The translations under genes and the position numbers were made by a program. From contig OZ022507.1 in the NCBI GenBank assembly GCA_963989385.1, positions 55,191,400 to 55,255,399 of the forward strand: a stretch of 64,000 nt of DNA. The letters run 5' to 3'. The DNA comes from Ctena decussata. Taxonomy: Eukaryota; Mollusca; Bivalvia; Lucinida; Lucinidae. Below the pieces are notes generated by a model. That model was not told the DNA's origin and made no database searches. It saw only the letters and a list, made by a program, of their open reading frames with translations. This document shows, piece after piece, positions 35,425-47,021 of the stretch (positions are counted from its first letter, which is position 1; each line of letters opens with the position of its first letter).

Positions 35425-36600
35425 GAGTACAGTATAAAACATCTTCTGACCAAAAAGAAAAAGTTTGCTGCTATTCTACAGAATGTCATCGAAAGGGAGA
35501 CAATAACACTTTTACTTTTTGAGTCATTTTTGTTTGCAGAGGTTGTTTTTTTAGAGGTGTGAATATTTCTCTGAAGCTGGCTAAACATGAAATAGTCTTT
35601 GATGGCTGAGCTACAGACTTGAAATAGTACACCCATTTGAAAATTATCCCTAGAAGGATTTAAGTATGGTTTTTGCCTTAGACAAATGAAACGTTAAGAA
35701 TAACCCTGCAGTATACAGGCATAGTAGCTCAGTTGATTTACATCCCTTGGCTTGCATTTAGCCATTGTCTGATCAGTTAAGTATGTTTGTGATTTTTTCT
35801 TCTTTATAACACAGTGAAACTGCAACAGTAGATTTCATGTTAGAAAAAGAGCTTTGTCATGACAAAACTAAAGTGCCATTAAGCATTTCAGGAATGCTAG
35901 CCTTTACAAGAAAAAAATGTTGATTTATAGCACTCTCACAGTAATCTTCTGAGAAATAGGTATGAAATTAGCTTAGCCTTCGGGTAACACTTAAAGTACC
36001 AGAAATGAAAATAGCTGAATTTGCTGAAAGTGCAGATCCAGATGAGGGAGCTCATCATGAGGTGCCTCATTTGGATCTACAGTGTTTGTCCTCTGTTCTT
36101 CAGATTCTCAAAATGATACAGCTTAGGACAAAATATTTTTGGAATTTTGCAGACAAAGATTTTGTTTTCTGCAGTTTTTACATGTTAAGGGTGAAAGAAC
36201 GTGTTTTAGTTTCAATGATTTTCTATGATAGCTTATACAAATAACTGATATCACATGGGTAATATTATCATTCTATATCTCACAATATGGCAGATATAAA
36301 TGTACAGTGCATAATCACAGTTTATAAAAATATATATGTACCAAAAATGAGTAAATGAGATGAACAAATCAAAAAATGCTGAAATAAATAATGAGCAAAT
36401 ATCTCTAGGTATATATCAAATTCTTTCTGTCCCTGGCGATTTACATATATGAATATATGTCTTTACAGTAATAAAGATCCATATTGACCGTAAAAAGCAG
36501 ACCAGTAGTGCCTGGGCAGTCTTGCTGACAGAGATGGGTGCCCTATTTTTCAAATCTAATGACCTTGTTAGTTGTCGAGCAGTTACATTTTGAAACATAT
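35425..36600. other. No gene seen
   Basis: AT-rich DNA. A partial 'GAGGCGGCTC'-type foldback lies at about 36005-36190 and no coding exon is recognised. Confidence 0.45.
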
Positions 36601-36720
36601 TTTATGCAAAAACATTGTTATTTTTTTGCCCAAAAATGAAAGTAGCTTTTGCACAGCAAAAGCTCCTCTCATTTTTTTCCAGCAAAAAACGTATTAGCAC
36701 ATTTGATTTTATATGTACTA
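36600..36720. repeat. Foldback, 'agcttttgc..gcaaaagct' family
   Basis: tttgcccaaaaatgaaagta gcttttgc pairs with gcaaaagctcctctcatttt tttccagcaaa. Confidence 0.7.
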
Positions 36721-36726
36721 GGACAC

Positions 36727-36898
36727 TTAACCCATTCCATTGAGATACCCCTTTAGGGGTATCTTGGCAAACTGTTTGCTGCCTAGACATCATTTCTGCA
36801 AGAGTTAGTTAGACCAATATTGTCAAAATATTCTTGATTTTTGATGCAGACCACAATTTCAGCAGACAACAAAAAATACCCAGAATGCAATGGGTTAA
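36727..36898. mobile_element. 'TTAACCCATTCCATT' foldback family, copy 2
   Basis: Same ends as 35195-35421; the GCCCC centre is absent. Confidence 0.75.
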
Positions 36899-37084
36899 TG
36901 AATTTTTGACTAACAACTTTGTTAAGGTAAAGATGCATTGAACAACTGGACCCAGACCACTCTGGAGGAGAATTTGATCAAGGTCTGAATGCTAATTTTG
37001 TAGCCCTTTATCAGACAGACAAATCTCTGTCTATATTGTTTAGGCATGAATTTGTGTCCGAGTAATTTGGGTAAATAACACATA

Positions 37085-37328
37085 TGAGCCGTGTCATAAC
37101 AAAACCAACAATTTGAAAGTGGATGTGTGCTCAGCAAAGACTCAGATCAGCCTGGGCATCTGCCCAGTCTGATCAGAGTCTTTGGTGTTTACTTAATGTG
37201 TAGCTAAGGGTCTAAGCTAGCTCATTGCAGAGAGTGAAGACCCTGATCAGACTGGGCAGATGCTCAGACTGATCTGAGTCCTGCTAGGTGCACATGCTAC
37301 CTTGATGGTTTTGTTTTGTCTTGGTTCA
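37085..37328. mobile_element. Foldback MITE, TGAGCC family, copy 5 (older)
   Basis: Arms tgagccgtgtcataacaaaa and ttttgttttgtcttggttca are more diverged than in the other copies; TA lies on both sides. Confidence 0.8.
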
Positions 37329-37493
37329 TATGAAGAGACAGACCTCCTATACATTTGAGTTGCTAGATAATTAAGGGCCTTCTCTGTTCACTGTTGGTCA
37401 AATTTTCCATGTTTGCCTGCATGGTATCTGGATTTCTAGAATATTATGCAGTGATAATTGTGATTAGCCTGGCACAAGCTCAGGCTTAGATTT

Positions 37494-37700
37494 AAGAGCC
37501 AGATAAGTTGGGGTTTGGAGGATAATTTTGAGATAAATTCCCTGATTTCTTTCTCAACCAAAATATAAGTTATGACCCCCTAATTAGAACTGTGTGGCTG
37601 AGACGGTTCTAATGAGGGATCACAGCATATGTTTTTTTTTGAAAAAAATCAGCAAAATTGTCCCTAAATTATCTGGTACTCCTTCTTATCTGGATCATTG
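37494..37700. mobile_element. 'CAGAGCTC' MITE family, degraded copy
   Basis: Contains gagccagataag..ggataatttt, accccctaattagaactgtg and its inverse, and ccttcttatctggatc. Confidence 0.65.
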
Positions 37701-38261
37701 ATTGAATTATTCTGTGGTAGCACCATATGAAAATAGATGTATAGAACAAGGCTCTTTGGCTTTTTCCTACTTTTTGTGTCATGTCACAAGAAAAGAAGAA
37801 TGGATGGATAACTTGTGATTTCACCACCCTTCCAACATATCAAGCAGTTTATCTGTTAAAAAGCTGAAATTTAGGATTAATATGCTTTACGTACATATAA
37901 ATCAAATAGCATTATTGCATAAATATCGGCGTCACAAGGTATTAATAGGCATGTTTTAAGGAACACAAAACCATGTATTAACAACATGATTCTCATGCTG
38001 ATAATGACTCGCTTTTCGACTTTGGCCTCGGTTTTCAACATCTCCCTTGGGACCCTGTAAGTGTTAATGCGTGAAAAACCATGTTTGATCCACAGGGACT
38101 TGTAACAATTTATACATATTTATATAATATATCTATACCCTATACGTCTAGGGTATAGATAATAAGTTTTTTTTGTATATTAATATGAATTGTTACAAGT
38201 CCCTGTGGTTTGATCCTTATATTGTTATATATTGGCTGTCCCTTTGCAAAAAATCGAATTT
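37701..38261. other. No gene; one long palindrome
   Basis: The only structure is a palindrome at about 38092-38207 (ccacagggacttgtaacaat pairing with attgttacaagtccctgtgg, centre tatacccta/tagggtata), probably another foldback element. Confidence 0.55.
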
Positions 38262-38472
38262 TTAACCCTTAATGCCCCAAAAAGCAGACGACAAAATGTA
38301 CGTCTGCAGAATTTCAAAAAGTGTTTCGTCCAAGCGATATTATATTGAGAATTCGAACACTAGAGGGCAAGCAGTGTAGATTCAGATGAGTTGGCTCATT
38401 ATGAGCCACTTCATCTGGATCTACACTGTTTGCAAATTTAACTATTTTAGTTTTAGGCGCTTTAAGGGTTAA
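38262..38472. mobile_element. 'TTAACCCTTAA' foldback family, complete copy
   Basis: Ends ttaacccttaatgcccc and ggcgctttaagggttaa; centre gatgagttggctcattatga gcc. Confidence 0.75.
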
Positions 38473-39354
38473 TTTCCAGGTAGCAATGGAATTGGACATT
38501 TACCAGGGATTTACACAGCTAAAGGAAAGGTTCTGATCAGAATGCATTAATGCACAGGGTTATCCAACTATAAGGTGGTTCCTTTTCTCATGACATGGCA
38601 CACATGGTTAAGGAGAATGGATACACTTTCATGTTTTTTCTGCCATTTTTCAAAGGGAGACAACTTTTATGACTTCCTGTCTGCTTCCATGGATGATAAA
38701 ACCCGCCCAAAAAGAGTCTACTCTTCAAGGAAAGAATTTGCTCCCTTTTGAAGGAAAGAATTTGCTACTAAGGGAGCAAATTCTTTCCTTTAAGAGTTGA
38801 CTCCCATTGAAAAGGGAAGCAAAAATAAAATTAGTTGAGTTGTTCCCCTTGAAAGTGTACCCTTCCACATTAACAAACTTCCACAATTAATAGGAGTCTA
38901 CACTTGTTCCAAATCCAACAACAAAGTAATCCTTACTGCTAAACCCTAAATATTGAACAGTCCAGTGAGCTGGAACAATTGCAAACAAGGCAGATCCTGC
39001 TCAGACTGCTCCTGTTGGAGCAGTCTGATCAGAGTTAGCACTGTGAGCTCTGGCACTTCTGTCCATATTTTGAGTTATTACATAAGCTGGCATAGTATAA
39101 TACCGGGAATGAAATGGATGGGATAATCAATTCTACAGGTTTTGGCCAGAATTTGCTCTCTCAGCCAGGGATGGCACTCTTATAGGAAAGGATTTGCTCC
39201 CTGTATGGAAGCAAATTCTGTTCTATTAGAGTGTCTTCCTGAATCAGTTGAATGAAGTGGGAAGATTATCCCTGCCTGTCCAGTCCATTCCATACCACTC
39301 ACCTCTATTCTATTCCATGTTTTAAACTACTACGCCCAATACATGTTACTTCAC

Positions 39355-39687
39355 CACAGGGTATAAACCAGTCTGCCAATTTTCGCTTCCTGCAGAGACT
39401 GTTCATCATATTTGGCTTCTGCCGAGACTGTCCGCGAACTTTTGCTTCCTGCAGGGACTACTGTCCTCAAAAAATGGCTTCCTGTTGAGACTCTCCGCAT
39501 GATTCTGCTTCCTGCGGAGAGCCTCGGCAGGAAGCAGAATAATGCGGACAGTCTCTGCAGAAAGCCATTTATCATGTACAGAAGTCTAGGCGGGAAGCAA
39601 GAGATCGCGGACAGTCTCGGCAGAAGCCAAATATGATGTACTGTCTCTGCAGGAAGCAAAAATTAGCGGAATCGATTACACCCTGTG
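39355..39687. mobile_element. Palindromic element with CACAGGG ends, copy 2 (TTCAC duplication)
   Basis: 333 bp. cacagggtataaacc at the left and gattacaccctgtg at the right, with ttcac at 39350-39354 and 39688-39692. It starts 46 bp beyond the channel gene's stop codon, on its 3' side. Confidence 0.92.
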
Positions 39688-39732
39688 TTCACTGTCAAAC
39701 CAAAAACTATGGAACTATTGCATCGTTTCCTG

Positions 39733-41580
39733 CTAAATGGGCGATTCCACATGATTTCCAAAATTAGTTCCATACCTATTCTTTTCAAAAAGCGGCTTAT
39801 CATAACGAAATTGATCATATTTGCTATTCGTTACATTGTTTGATAAACCATTAGAATCTAACATGGTTTGATGAGGGGGCGGCTCATCCTCCTCATTTTC
39901 ACTGTCACGAGAATCCTGAGTCTCGGAATTAAATAATAATATAATCAGGCGCATTACTAATTCCACTAATTCCATTATAGTTAATACTGAAATCCCCATC
40001 CACAGACCTAACGTACCACCGATATCGGCAAACAAATCTGCGAGCTCATATGCAGGCATCTGAGTAAATTCCACAATGCTCAGATCCTCTAAATATATAT
40101 TTAGACGTAAAAGATTTTGACGTATGAGCGTTGATGCTCGTAAAGTGTCTTCAACGTCACTGCGGTCTAATGCTGCCTTGTGAATTCCTTGTTCAGCCAA
40201 AGCTTGGTATCGCTCTTTAATAGAAAATAATTTATCAAATGCTTCTTGCATAGGTTTTGTTTTATCATGATTTTTGTAAAACTCCTCCATTGCATTTAGC
40301 TGATAAAACTCTAATGGCCAGTAAGAGAGTGAGAGAGATTTTTGATATGAAGTCTCCTTGCATGGTTGAAAACACCCACATGATGTTTCGTAGCTGCGGT
40401 TGTTAGCTAAATTTTGTAGTACTTTGTCTTCACAAGCAAGATATATAAGTTCAACCTTTTCCTTCTTCATATATGCATCCATTTTTCGTTTCCAGTTTTT
40501 GATTGTGCCACAGTATGGTATTTCGTCTGTTCCTTGAAACATTGGCAGTGCGGCAGTTTTACACTGGCATATCTTCACTAATATCTTTTGTTTACACAAC
40601 TGAAGACAAGAGAATATTGTATTCCTATAATGTCGGTCACCAATTAAATCGTTGTTTGTACAGTTTCCATGTGGATCAGGCAGGCGTGAATGTAAGATTG
40701 CTTTAAGACCAACAGAGGAAGAATAACCTGGGGGAACATCAAAACCATGATCCGCTGGACTTGGTTTGGTGTTCGGAGCATGAACTTGAACTCTAACCCC
40801 AGCACTGTGAGCAATATGATTTTTAATGTCGTATATTCCATAGCCCCCTGGTGGAGGATCTTCACTATCAAGGGACATAATTAGTGAAAGGCCATTTTGT
40901 GGCCCTGTAGCATGCATAAGTATTTTCTCTTCTTTTGCATGTCCTTTTACAAAATCGTACCCACTGTTGAATGTGAAACAGTTGAAATAATTTTTTCCGT
41001 CGAAGAATAGTGTGAAATTGGATGGATCGCAGGCTTTTTGATTGAATCTACAGTGAACAATGAAATTTTCCAAATCATGACCAACATACCGGGCTTCGTC
41101 TTCTAAATTTTCAAAGAAAGCCTGGCTAGAGTCCATTCTTGCATCTTGTTGATCGAAGTTGGTCCCGTTAATAAAGTTCAACCAGTCCATAATATTGGAG
41201 GTATTGGTTGCCAGCAGTTTGTTTATTTTTGTTAAAGACATGTGGGCAATGTTGCAGACTGTCACCGACGGAAACTCTACAGGCATACCATCCTTCATGT
41301 TAGACACTTCCACAACCTGATATGATAAATATTTACTGACGAGTAAAGAAAGTTGCAGGGTTGCAGCAGTAAAACCAATGATGACGAGCAGAGCCCAGAG
41401 TACTTTTCTTTTGGTTGTGTTGGACGTAGATATTTTGGCAAGTCCGTGAGCATTACTTTCAGACCCAAGCTCGGCCATCACCTGCAGTGCCGTCTTGTGG
41501 CGATTCATTCGGCGCTTTTTCTGTTCCATTTTTCTGTGATTAGCTAGAAATCCAAACTTGGTAAGTCCGCCAAACTTCAT
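39733..41580 (-). CDS. DEG/ENaC family sodium channel subunit
   Basis: A complete 615-residue subunit of the trimeric amiloride-sensitive cation channel superfamily in the plasma membrane, intronless over its coding length. Seen, numbered from the chosen Met: the His-Gly gating motif (residues 45-46, in SNAHGLAKI), TM1 about 59-81, the post-TM1 FPSVTVCN motif (103-110), a large Cys-rich extracellular domain with CGCFQPC (401-407), and TM2 about 513-549 with GGTLGLWMGISVLTIMEL, whose GIS (529-531) is the G-x-S selectivity filter. The acidic tail has no PPxY motif. The ATG at 41580 is chosen because it lies 19 bp inside a good splice acceptor (tatttctgctttcag, exon from 41599). The frame stays open 128 codons further up, into a palindromic transposon (41831-42163), so an upstream start is possible but less likely. 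Molluscan FaNaC, ASIC or an orphan branch cannot be told apart here. Confidence 0.93.
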   Translation of the reverse strand: MKFGGLTKFGFLANHRKMEQKKRRMNRHKTALQVMAELGSESNAHGLAKISTSNTTKRKVLWALLVIIGFTAATLQLSLLVSKYLSYQVVEVSNMKDGMPVEFPSVTVCNIAHMSLTKINKLLATNTSNIMDWLNFINGTNFDQQDARMDSSQAFFENLEDEARYVGHDLENFIVHCRFNQKACDPSNFTLFFDGKNYFNCFTFNSGYDFVKGHAKEEKILMHATGPQNGLSLIMSLDSEDPPPGGYGIYDIKNHIAHSAGVRVQVHAPNTKPSPADHGFDVPPGYSSSVGLKAILHSRLPDPHGNCTNNDLIGDRHYRNTIFSCLQLCKQKILVKICQCKTAALPMFQGTDEIPYCGTIKNWKRKMDAYMKKEKVELIYLACEDKVLQNLANNRSYETSCGCFQPCKETSYQKSLSLSYWPLEFYQLNAMEEFYKNHDKTKPMQEAFDKLFSIKERYQALAEQGIHKAALDRSDVEDTLRASTLIRQNLLRLNIYLEDLSIVEFTQMPAYELADLFADIGGTLGLWMGISVLTIMELVELVMRLIILLFNSETQDSRDSENEEDEPPPHQTMLDSNGLSNNVTNSKYDQFRYDKPLFEKNRYGTNFGNHVESPI

Positions 41581-41598
41581 ATGGTCTGTTTTATTACT

Positions 41599-41615
41599 TC
41601 TGAAAGCAGAAATAC
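41599..41615 (-). promoter_or_regulatory. Probable splice acceptor before the channel's start codon
   Basis: On the - strand a pyrimidine-rich run ending in TTTCTGCTTTCAG lies directly before AAGTAATAAAACAGACCATATG, the last ATG being the chosen start. This suggests a spliced 5' leader with an untranslated first exon at higher coordinates. No TATA box or first exon could be identified. Confidence 0.5.
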
Positions 41616-41830
41616 AAAAATTTTTACTGTAAACAGTGGAACAGAATCTGATGTGGTATATGATATTGATTTTTGAATAATCTTCTGTTTTGTAGGAAAA
41701 CATATGTTCTGAGTTATTAGAATCGCTTCTGTTAAGGGTATTGTAGTTTTCTATAAAACATGTTAGGGAGCTGTTCAAAATTTTAGAACATTTACTGCAT
41801 GAGTTTGAAGATTCTGACAAGTATCCACAA

Positions 41831-42163
41831 CACAGGGTATAATCGATTCCGCTAATTTTCGCTTCCTCCAGAGACTGTACATCATATTTGGCTTCCGCCG
41901 AGACTGTCCGCGTGATTTTGCTTCCTGCAGGGACTACTGTCCTCGAAAATTGGCTTCCTGCCAAGACTGTCCGCGTGAATCTGCTTCCTGCCGAGAGCCT
42001 CGGCAGGAAGCAGAATCACACGGACAGTCTCTGCAGGAAGCCATTTATCATGTACAGAAGTCTCGGCAGGAAGCAAGAGATCGCGGACAGTCTCGGCAGA
42101 AGCCAAATATGATGTACAGTCTCTGCAGGAAGCGAAAATTAGCGGAATCGATTATACCCTGTG
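41831..42163. mobile_element. Palindromic element with CACAGGG ends, copy 3 (CACAA duplication)
   Basis: 333 bp. cacagggtataatcgattcc and ggaatcgattataccctgtg, with cacaa at 41826-41830 and 42164-42168. It lies on the 5' side of the channel gene, and its left third is open in the channel's reading frame. Confidence 0.92.
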
Positions 42164-42168
42164 CACAA

Positions 42169-42980
42169 TTTAACTTTTATCTAACCGAGGCAGTTTTAAA
42201 TTGTACCCATAATGTATGATCCCACAATATTTTCATGGAGAAAATAACAAATAGAAAAATGGTTGTCATTGCATGGAAAGGTACATTATAACATGTGCAA
42301 ACATCTGCACAATCTGACCAAAGTCTTCCACTTTTGCATGACATTGTATAATCATTGAAACCTGAGGAACCTTAAAATTGAAAAGATGAGACTGATCAAT
42401 TTGTGCAGATGTGCAGACTTATTTTAGTATTTATAGTGCACACATAGCTTAAGTTTCTTTTTGGTGAGACATAAGGCATAATAAGGAGTCAAAATAGAAA
42501 GAGCATTTGTAAGACTCATTGCAGCTAACAGTAGGTTTTACTGTCAACATAAAAGCAGAGGTTTTCCTTCAGCTGTGATGGTTTTTGAGCTTATATAATC
42601 ACCCAAGGTTGTCACCCTTCTGTTACCTGATATTTCCATGGAAAAGGTATTTGGTATATCAAGTTACTTTGGAAAGAAATGAGATGTGACATGCAAAAAT
42701 AGTTCTTATCACATTTATGAACAGCAGAGACTCAGACCAGCCTACTTATCTGTTTGCACATATCATGTACATGTATGGATCATGGGTGACAAATAATGTA
42801 GGCTCTAGCTAGAGATTACAGATTCAGTGGCAGGTTTGTGTAGTGGCTGTATTTAGATGCCTGAAGTGCAGCCTCTTTGTGTGTTCAGGCTCAAATGTGA
42901 ATGGTGGCTAGTAATTGCTGATCATGACGTAGGTTTGTCAGTACCATGACAACTTGCTCAGGCATTGTGGCAGCAAGCAT
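42169..42980. other. No gene seen upstream of the channel gene
   Basis: No repeat or coding exon recognised; the channel's untranslated first exon and promoter may lie here or further right. Confidence 0.4.
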
Positions 42981-42984
42981 ATCA

Positions 42985-43171
42985 GAGCTGTAGTATTTAT
43001 CAATAATTTAGGATAATTTCTTTGAAAACAACATAAAAACATGTTGTGACCTCATGTGAATGGCCTCCATGAGGCAGTTCACATGAGGGGTCACAATGTG
43101 TTCTGAAGAAGATATGAGTGAATTTATCCTGGAATTATCATCACAACACCTTCTCAGCTAGAGCTCGGCAA
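42985..43171. mobile_element. 'CAGAGCTC' MITE family copy
   Basis: cagagctgtagtatttatca..acatgttgtgacctcatgtg pairs with cacatgaggggtcacaatgt g..ctagagctcg. Confidence 0.75.
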
Positions 43172-43488
43172 ATGGCAATGAAATCTACTCTGTTTTATAG
43201 AACAGATTAAACTGCTCTTATTACCCTTTTTACATTATATATGGGGCCTGGTTACAATGGCAGTTACTGTCAATTGCTATAATTTTTCTAGAATCTCTAC
43301 CCACTGAGCCTAAAATAAAACTATTTTCCTGATTGCCTGCTTCATACTACATAAGATTCTGCAAGGTGTTACAGATAATCATATGATTTTTGGCTTCATG
43401 TTGATAGCTGAAGTAACAACTGGCCAGTTGCATATATAACATCGTGTAATCTGTCTTGTCTTGAATATTCTGTTTACGGATGAAAAGA

Positions 43489-43566
43489 TTCCGCATCCAG
43501 CAGGATTCAACCCCAGACTGCTGGCTTAGCATGCTAGCCCTTAACCCACTGAACTACCAAGGCCCC
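43489..43566 (-). repeat. tRNA-like SINE head, degraded
   Basis: On the - strand ggggccttggtagttcagtg (A-box-like) is followed by ggggttgaatcctg (B-box-like) in tRNA spacing. The anticodon arm does not fold well, so this is probably a decayed SINE head, not a gene. Confidence 0.45.
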
Positions 43567-43894
43567 TCAAGAATTAGATGTGTAGTGTTTGTCAGGAATT
43601 TTTTGTATATATAAGTAGGTATAATAAAATAAATAAGCTTAAGGTGAGGGGGATTGGGGTGCTGGATGTTTTGAAGATGTCATCAAGATTTTGAAAATGG
43701 TTGACATTTTGTTTTCTATAAATCATGTTATTATTGATTGCTTGCATCAATGTTTATGAATTTACGCCCACTTCTAAGTTTTTAATACATCGCTACAAGA
43801 TGACCAACAGCTGTAATTTTACTAAAAGGGACCAAACTTCTTCCAGTATCTGGGGATTGGTAAATAATTGCCTGGGGGTTTGCAACCAGTGAAG

Positions 43895-43950
43895 ACCCTA
43901 ATCAGACTGCTCCTTAGGAACAGTCTGATCAGGGTCTGCACTGTTTTAGG
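43895..43950. repeat. Short hairpin family 'gatcagactgctcc..ggagcagtctgatc'
   Basis: A perfect short palindrome followed by agggtctgcactgtt. The same unit occurs at about 28888-28945, 38990-39050, 45535-45590 and, within a larger foldback, 55630-55690. Confidence 0.75.
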
Positions 43951-44009
43951 ATGATTGTAATTGTAATATGTTCCGATGCTGTAATATTTTGAGTACTTTT
44001 TTTTCAGTT

Positions 44010-44660
44010 ATAAGATGGGGATTTTCCCTTCCATAATGATCTCAAAGATCTAGATCCATCTTACAAGATGAATCTAGATCTTTGGGACCATCTTACAAGA
44101 TGAATCTAGATCTTTGGGACCATCTTACAAGATGAATCTAGATCTTTGGGACCATCTTACAAGATGAATCTAGATCTTTGGGACCATCTTACAAGATGGA
44201 TCTAGATCTTTGGGACCATCTTACAAGATGGATCTAGATCTTTGGGACCATCTTACAAGATGAATCTAGATCTTTGGGACCATCTTACAAGATGAATCTA
44301 GATCTTTTGGACCATCTGGGACCATCTTACAAGATGAATCTAGATCTTTGGGACCATCTTACAAGATGGATCTAGATCTTTGGGACCATCTTACAAGATG
44401 GATTTAGATCTTTGGGACCATCTTACAAGATGAATCTAGATCTTTGGGACCCTCTTACAAGATGGATCTAGATCTTTGGGACCATCTTTCAAGATAGATC
44501 TAGATCTTTGGGACCATATTACAAGATGAATCTAGATCTTTGGGACCATCTTACAAGATGAATCTAGATCTTTGGGACCATCTTACAAGATGGATCTAGA
44601 TCTTTGGGATCATCTTACAAGATGGATCTAGATCTTTGAGATTATTTTAGAAGACAAAAA
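44010..44660. repeat. 32-bp tandem array (about 19 copies) inside a foldback element
   Basis: The unit is aagatgaatctagatctttg ggaccatcttac, itself palindromic (aagatg/catctt and tctaga). The array is framed by gggattttcccttccataat gatct and its near inverse agattattttagaagacaaa aaccc, so it grew inside a MITE whose two-copy relative lies at 57404-57557. Confidence 0.9.
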
Positions 44661-44754
44661 CCCAATTTGATAGATTAATTACATAATGCTGATTTCATTT
44701 TTGCAATAATTTTTGAAGGTTTAACTTCTGTCTTATATCCAAATCCATAGTGTG

Positions 44755-44880
44755 TGTAAGTATTGGGACACCTGAAATAATTAATTTTCCATTTGTTCCA
44801 AATGGAAAATTAATTATTTTAGGTGTCCTAAAATTTAGGCACATTACAGTAAATATGGTAATGAAATGTACATGACTATT
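44755..44880. repeat. Foldback 'gggacacct..aattaattttccattt' family, copy 1
   Basis: gaaataattaattttccatt t pairs with aaatggaaaattaattattt t. Copy 2 is at 47022-47128 with gtaatgtgc / gcacattac ends. Confidence 0.7.
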
Positions 44881-45805
44881 ACAGCATGCCCATCATTTCA
44901 TATTCCTGTAGGCGATATGTCTTTAAAAATTTGAAGGGACAGAAAATTTATATGTGTAACATCTTGTGGTAATAGGTTTAACTTGTTTGAAGTCTTTAAA
45001 TATGTTGCACTGACCTTAGGCCTGGAAGCACGACAAACTGTTACTTTCATTCAGAACAGCTAAGTGTAATGAAGAAAATGAAATTAACGTAACAGACTAT
45101 ATACCATGACGTAAACAGACTATACCATGTAAACAGACTATACCATGATGTAACCAGAACTGACTAGACTATACCGTGACAATAACACATCTAGCTAGAC
45201 CAAATATCCACCTTGTATAGGAACTGGTTGCAAAAAAGGGGAATTCCAGCCTCTGCTGGTAGAACAATATACATTTTTACAAAGGGATTACTTTTTGTTT
45301 GCTTCCATTTTGCTTCCCTGGAAAAAATACCCCTCTGAAATGGGGTCTACTCTTAAAGGAAAGAATTCACTCATAGGAGAGCAGGTTCTTTCTTTTAAGA
45401 GATGACTTCCTTTGAGAAGAAGGCAAAGATTAAAACGGCAATGTTTCTTCTAAGCCAATTTTCTTGCAAGATTCTATAATTTTAACAATTTGAGGATATG
45501 TCAAAAATCAGCAGCAGAATGGCAAAACAATGCAGAGCCTGATCAGACTGCTCCTACAGGAGCAGTCTGATCTGGGTCTACACTGTTTAGCTATACATCT
45601 CTCTCAATACTTTGAGCTGAAATGTTACTTTTGTTGCACAACATCAAAGGTATAGCAATAAATATAAGAACTCTGACAGAAGCTTTGAAGTACCATGTTT
45701 TGCTTTCCAAACAAATGTCTAAATTGTTTAAACAATAAGACATGAAAAATTAACTTTCTTGGTTAGTGAAAAATGTTATATGTGTACTGGTAATCTTTTA
45801 AGCTA

Positions 45806-45945
45806 ACTTTCATTCAGGCTTCCATCCATCCATTTGTCCATCCATCCGTCTGTTGGTCCGTCCCTCCATCTGTTGGTCTGTCCGTCCATCCTGTCCGTTT
45901 GTCCGTCTGTCTATCTGTCCGTACGTCTGTCCGTCCATCCCCGAT
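45806..45945 (+). repeat. CCAT/CCGT-rich low-complexity tract
   Basis: Imperfect (CCATCCGT)n with gtctgtccgtccatcc, like the GTCCGTCC tracts of the rolling-circle elements, but without a recognisable 5' hairpin. The open frame here is compositional. Confidence 0.65.
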
Positions 45946-46078
45946 TTCTACATGCAGTTTCTGAAATCATGGCCTTGACTTCAAGGTTACTCAAGGGAGA
46001 GAGTAGGTGGGGTGGGGGGGTGCAAGGGGAAGCTGGGGGATGAGATGGAGTTTATATCCTACGGTTACCCAAGGGAAA

Positions 46079-46106
46079 GTGTGTGTGTGTGTGTGTGTGA
46101 GTGTGT
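46079..46106 (+). repeat. (GT)n microsatellite
   Basis: About eleven GT units followed by GAGTGTGT. Confidence 0.9.
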
Positions 46107-46678
46107 CTGGTGGGTTGGAGTGTGTGTTGAGGGGTGGAGGGGACCATCATGAATGGACCATCTTTTCAACAAATTTCCACCAATTTTTTTTTCAAATGTA
46201 GCAATGACTCATTCACACATCATAATGAGCCCTTCATCTGGTTTACACTGTTTTCAGTCTAGTCTATGAATTCTCAATATGCCACAGCAGGGGATAAAAC
46301 ATTTTTCGAAAATTTTTCAGACCAGATTTCATCGTCTGCTTTCTTTTATGCTTTAAGGTATAAAGAAGCCATGTCTTGCTTCGTTTATTGGATTTGAAAA
46401 GGGAATGGTCCTAACAGACAGTCTTTAAAGAAATATCTGACACAAAGTCTATATTGTAATTGATTTCACTATTTTATTCCATACAGTTTATCATTCCAAG
46501 CATCAAATATAATGGACAGATTGAGATCGACAATAAGTTTTGATGCCTTATATGATACATAGATATTGCTTGTTGAGAAAAATGTGTTCTTTTGTAATTT
46601 TGCATTTTCATAAGCATCCAGTTTAAAAAATGCAAAGTTAGCAGATTTGATTGACATAGTGAAGATGTCTCAGTCCTT

Positions 46679-46826
46679 GGGTCTGAGGTTATAAAACTTG
46701 AGTATAATTTCAAACTCAAAATAGAGCACACTGATTGGCTGCTTCCGCGCATGTGCTCGGAAGCAGCCAATCAATGTGCTTTATTTTGAGTTTGAGAATG
46801 TACTCAAGTTTTATAACCTCCGTGCC
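46679..46826. mobile_element. Foldback MITE, 'attggctgcttcc' family, copy 3
   Basis: Arms gtctgaggttataaaacttg ag..cacactgattggctgctt cc and inverse, centre gcgcatgtgctc. Confidence 0.87.
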
Positions 46827-47021
46827 TTTTTTCTATGGCTGCTTTTCTCAGGCAATAGCAGTTGAGGTGGCTCAACCAGGGGCACCTTGGCCCTGAGTTA
46901 ATATGTAGACATCTCTCTTAGATATCTGCAGCTGCTCTGCATCACAGTGTGCATTGATTAGAGGAGAAAATTCTTTCCTTTAAGAGTTGGCCCATAACTG
47001 AGAAGGAAGGCAAAAATAGGG

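Noticed and set aside
41581..41964. The N-terminal 128 codons of the long open frame as part of the channel
   Set aside because: The first third is transposon sequence, family members start near the His-Gly motif, and a splice acceptor precedes the later ATG.
45834..46043. Open frame of SVCPSVRLSVHP-type sequence
   Set aside because: Pure translation of a CCAT/CCGT microsatellite.
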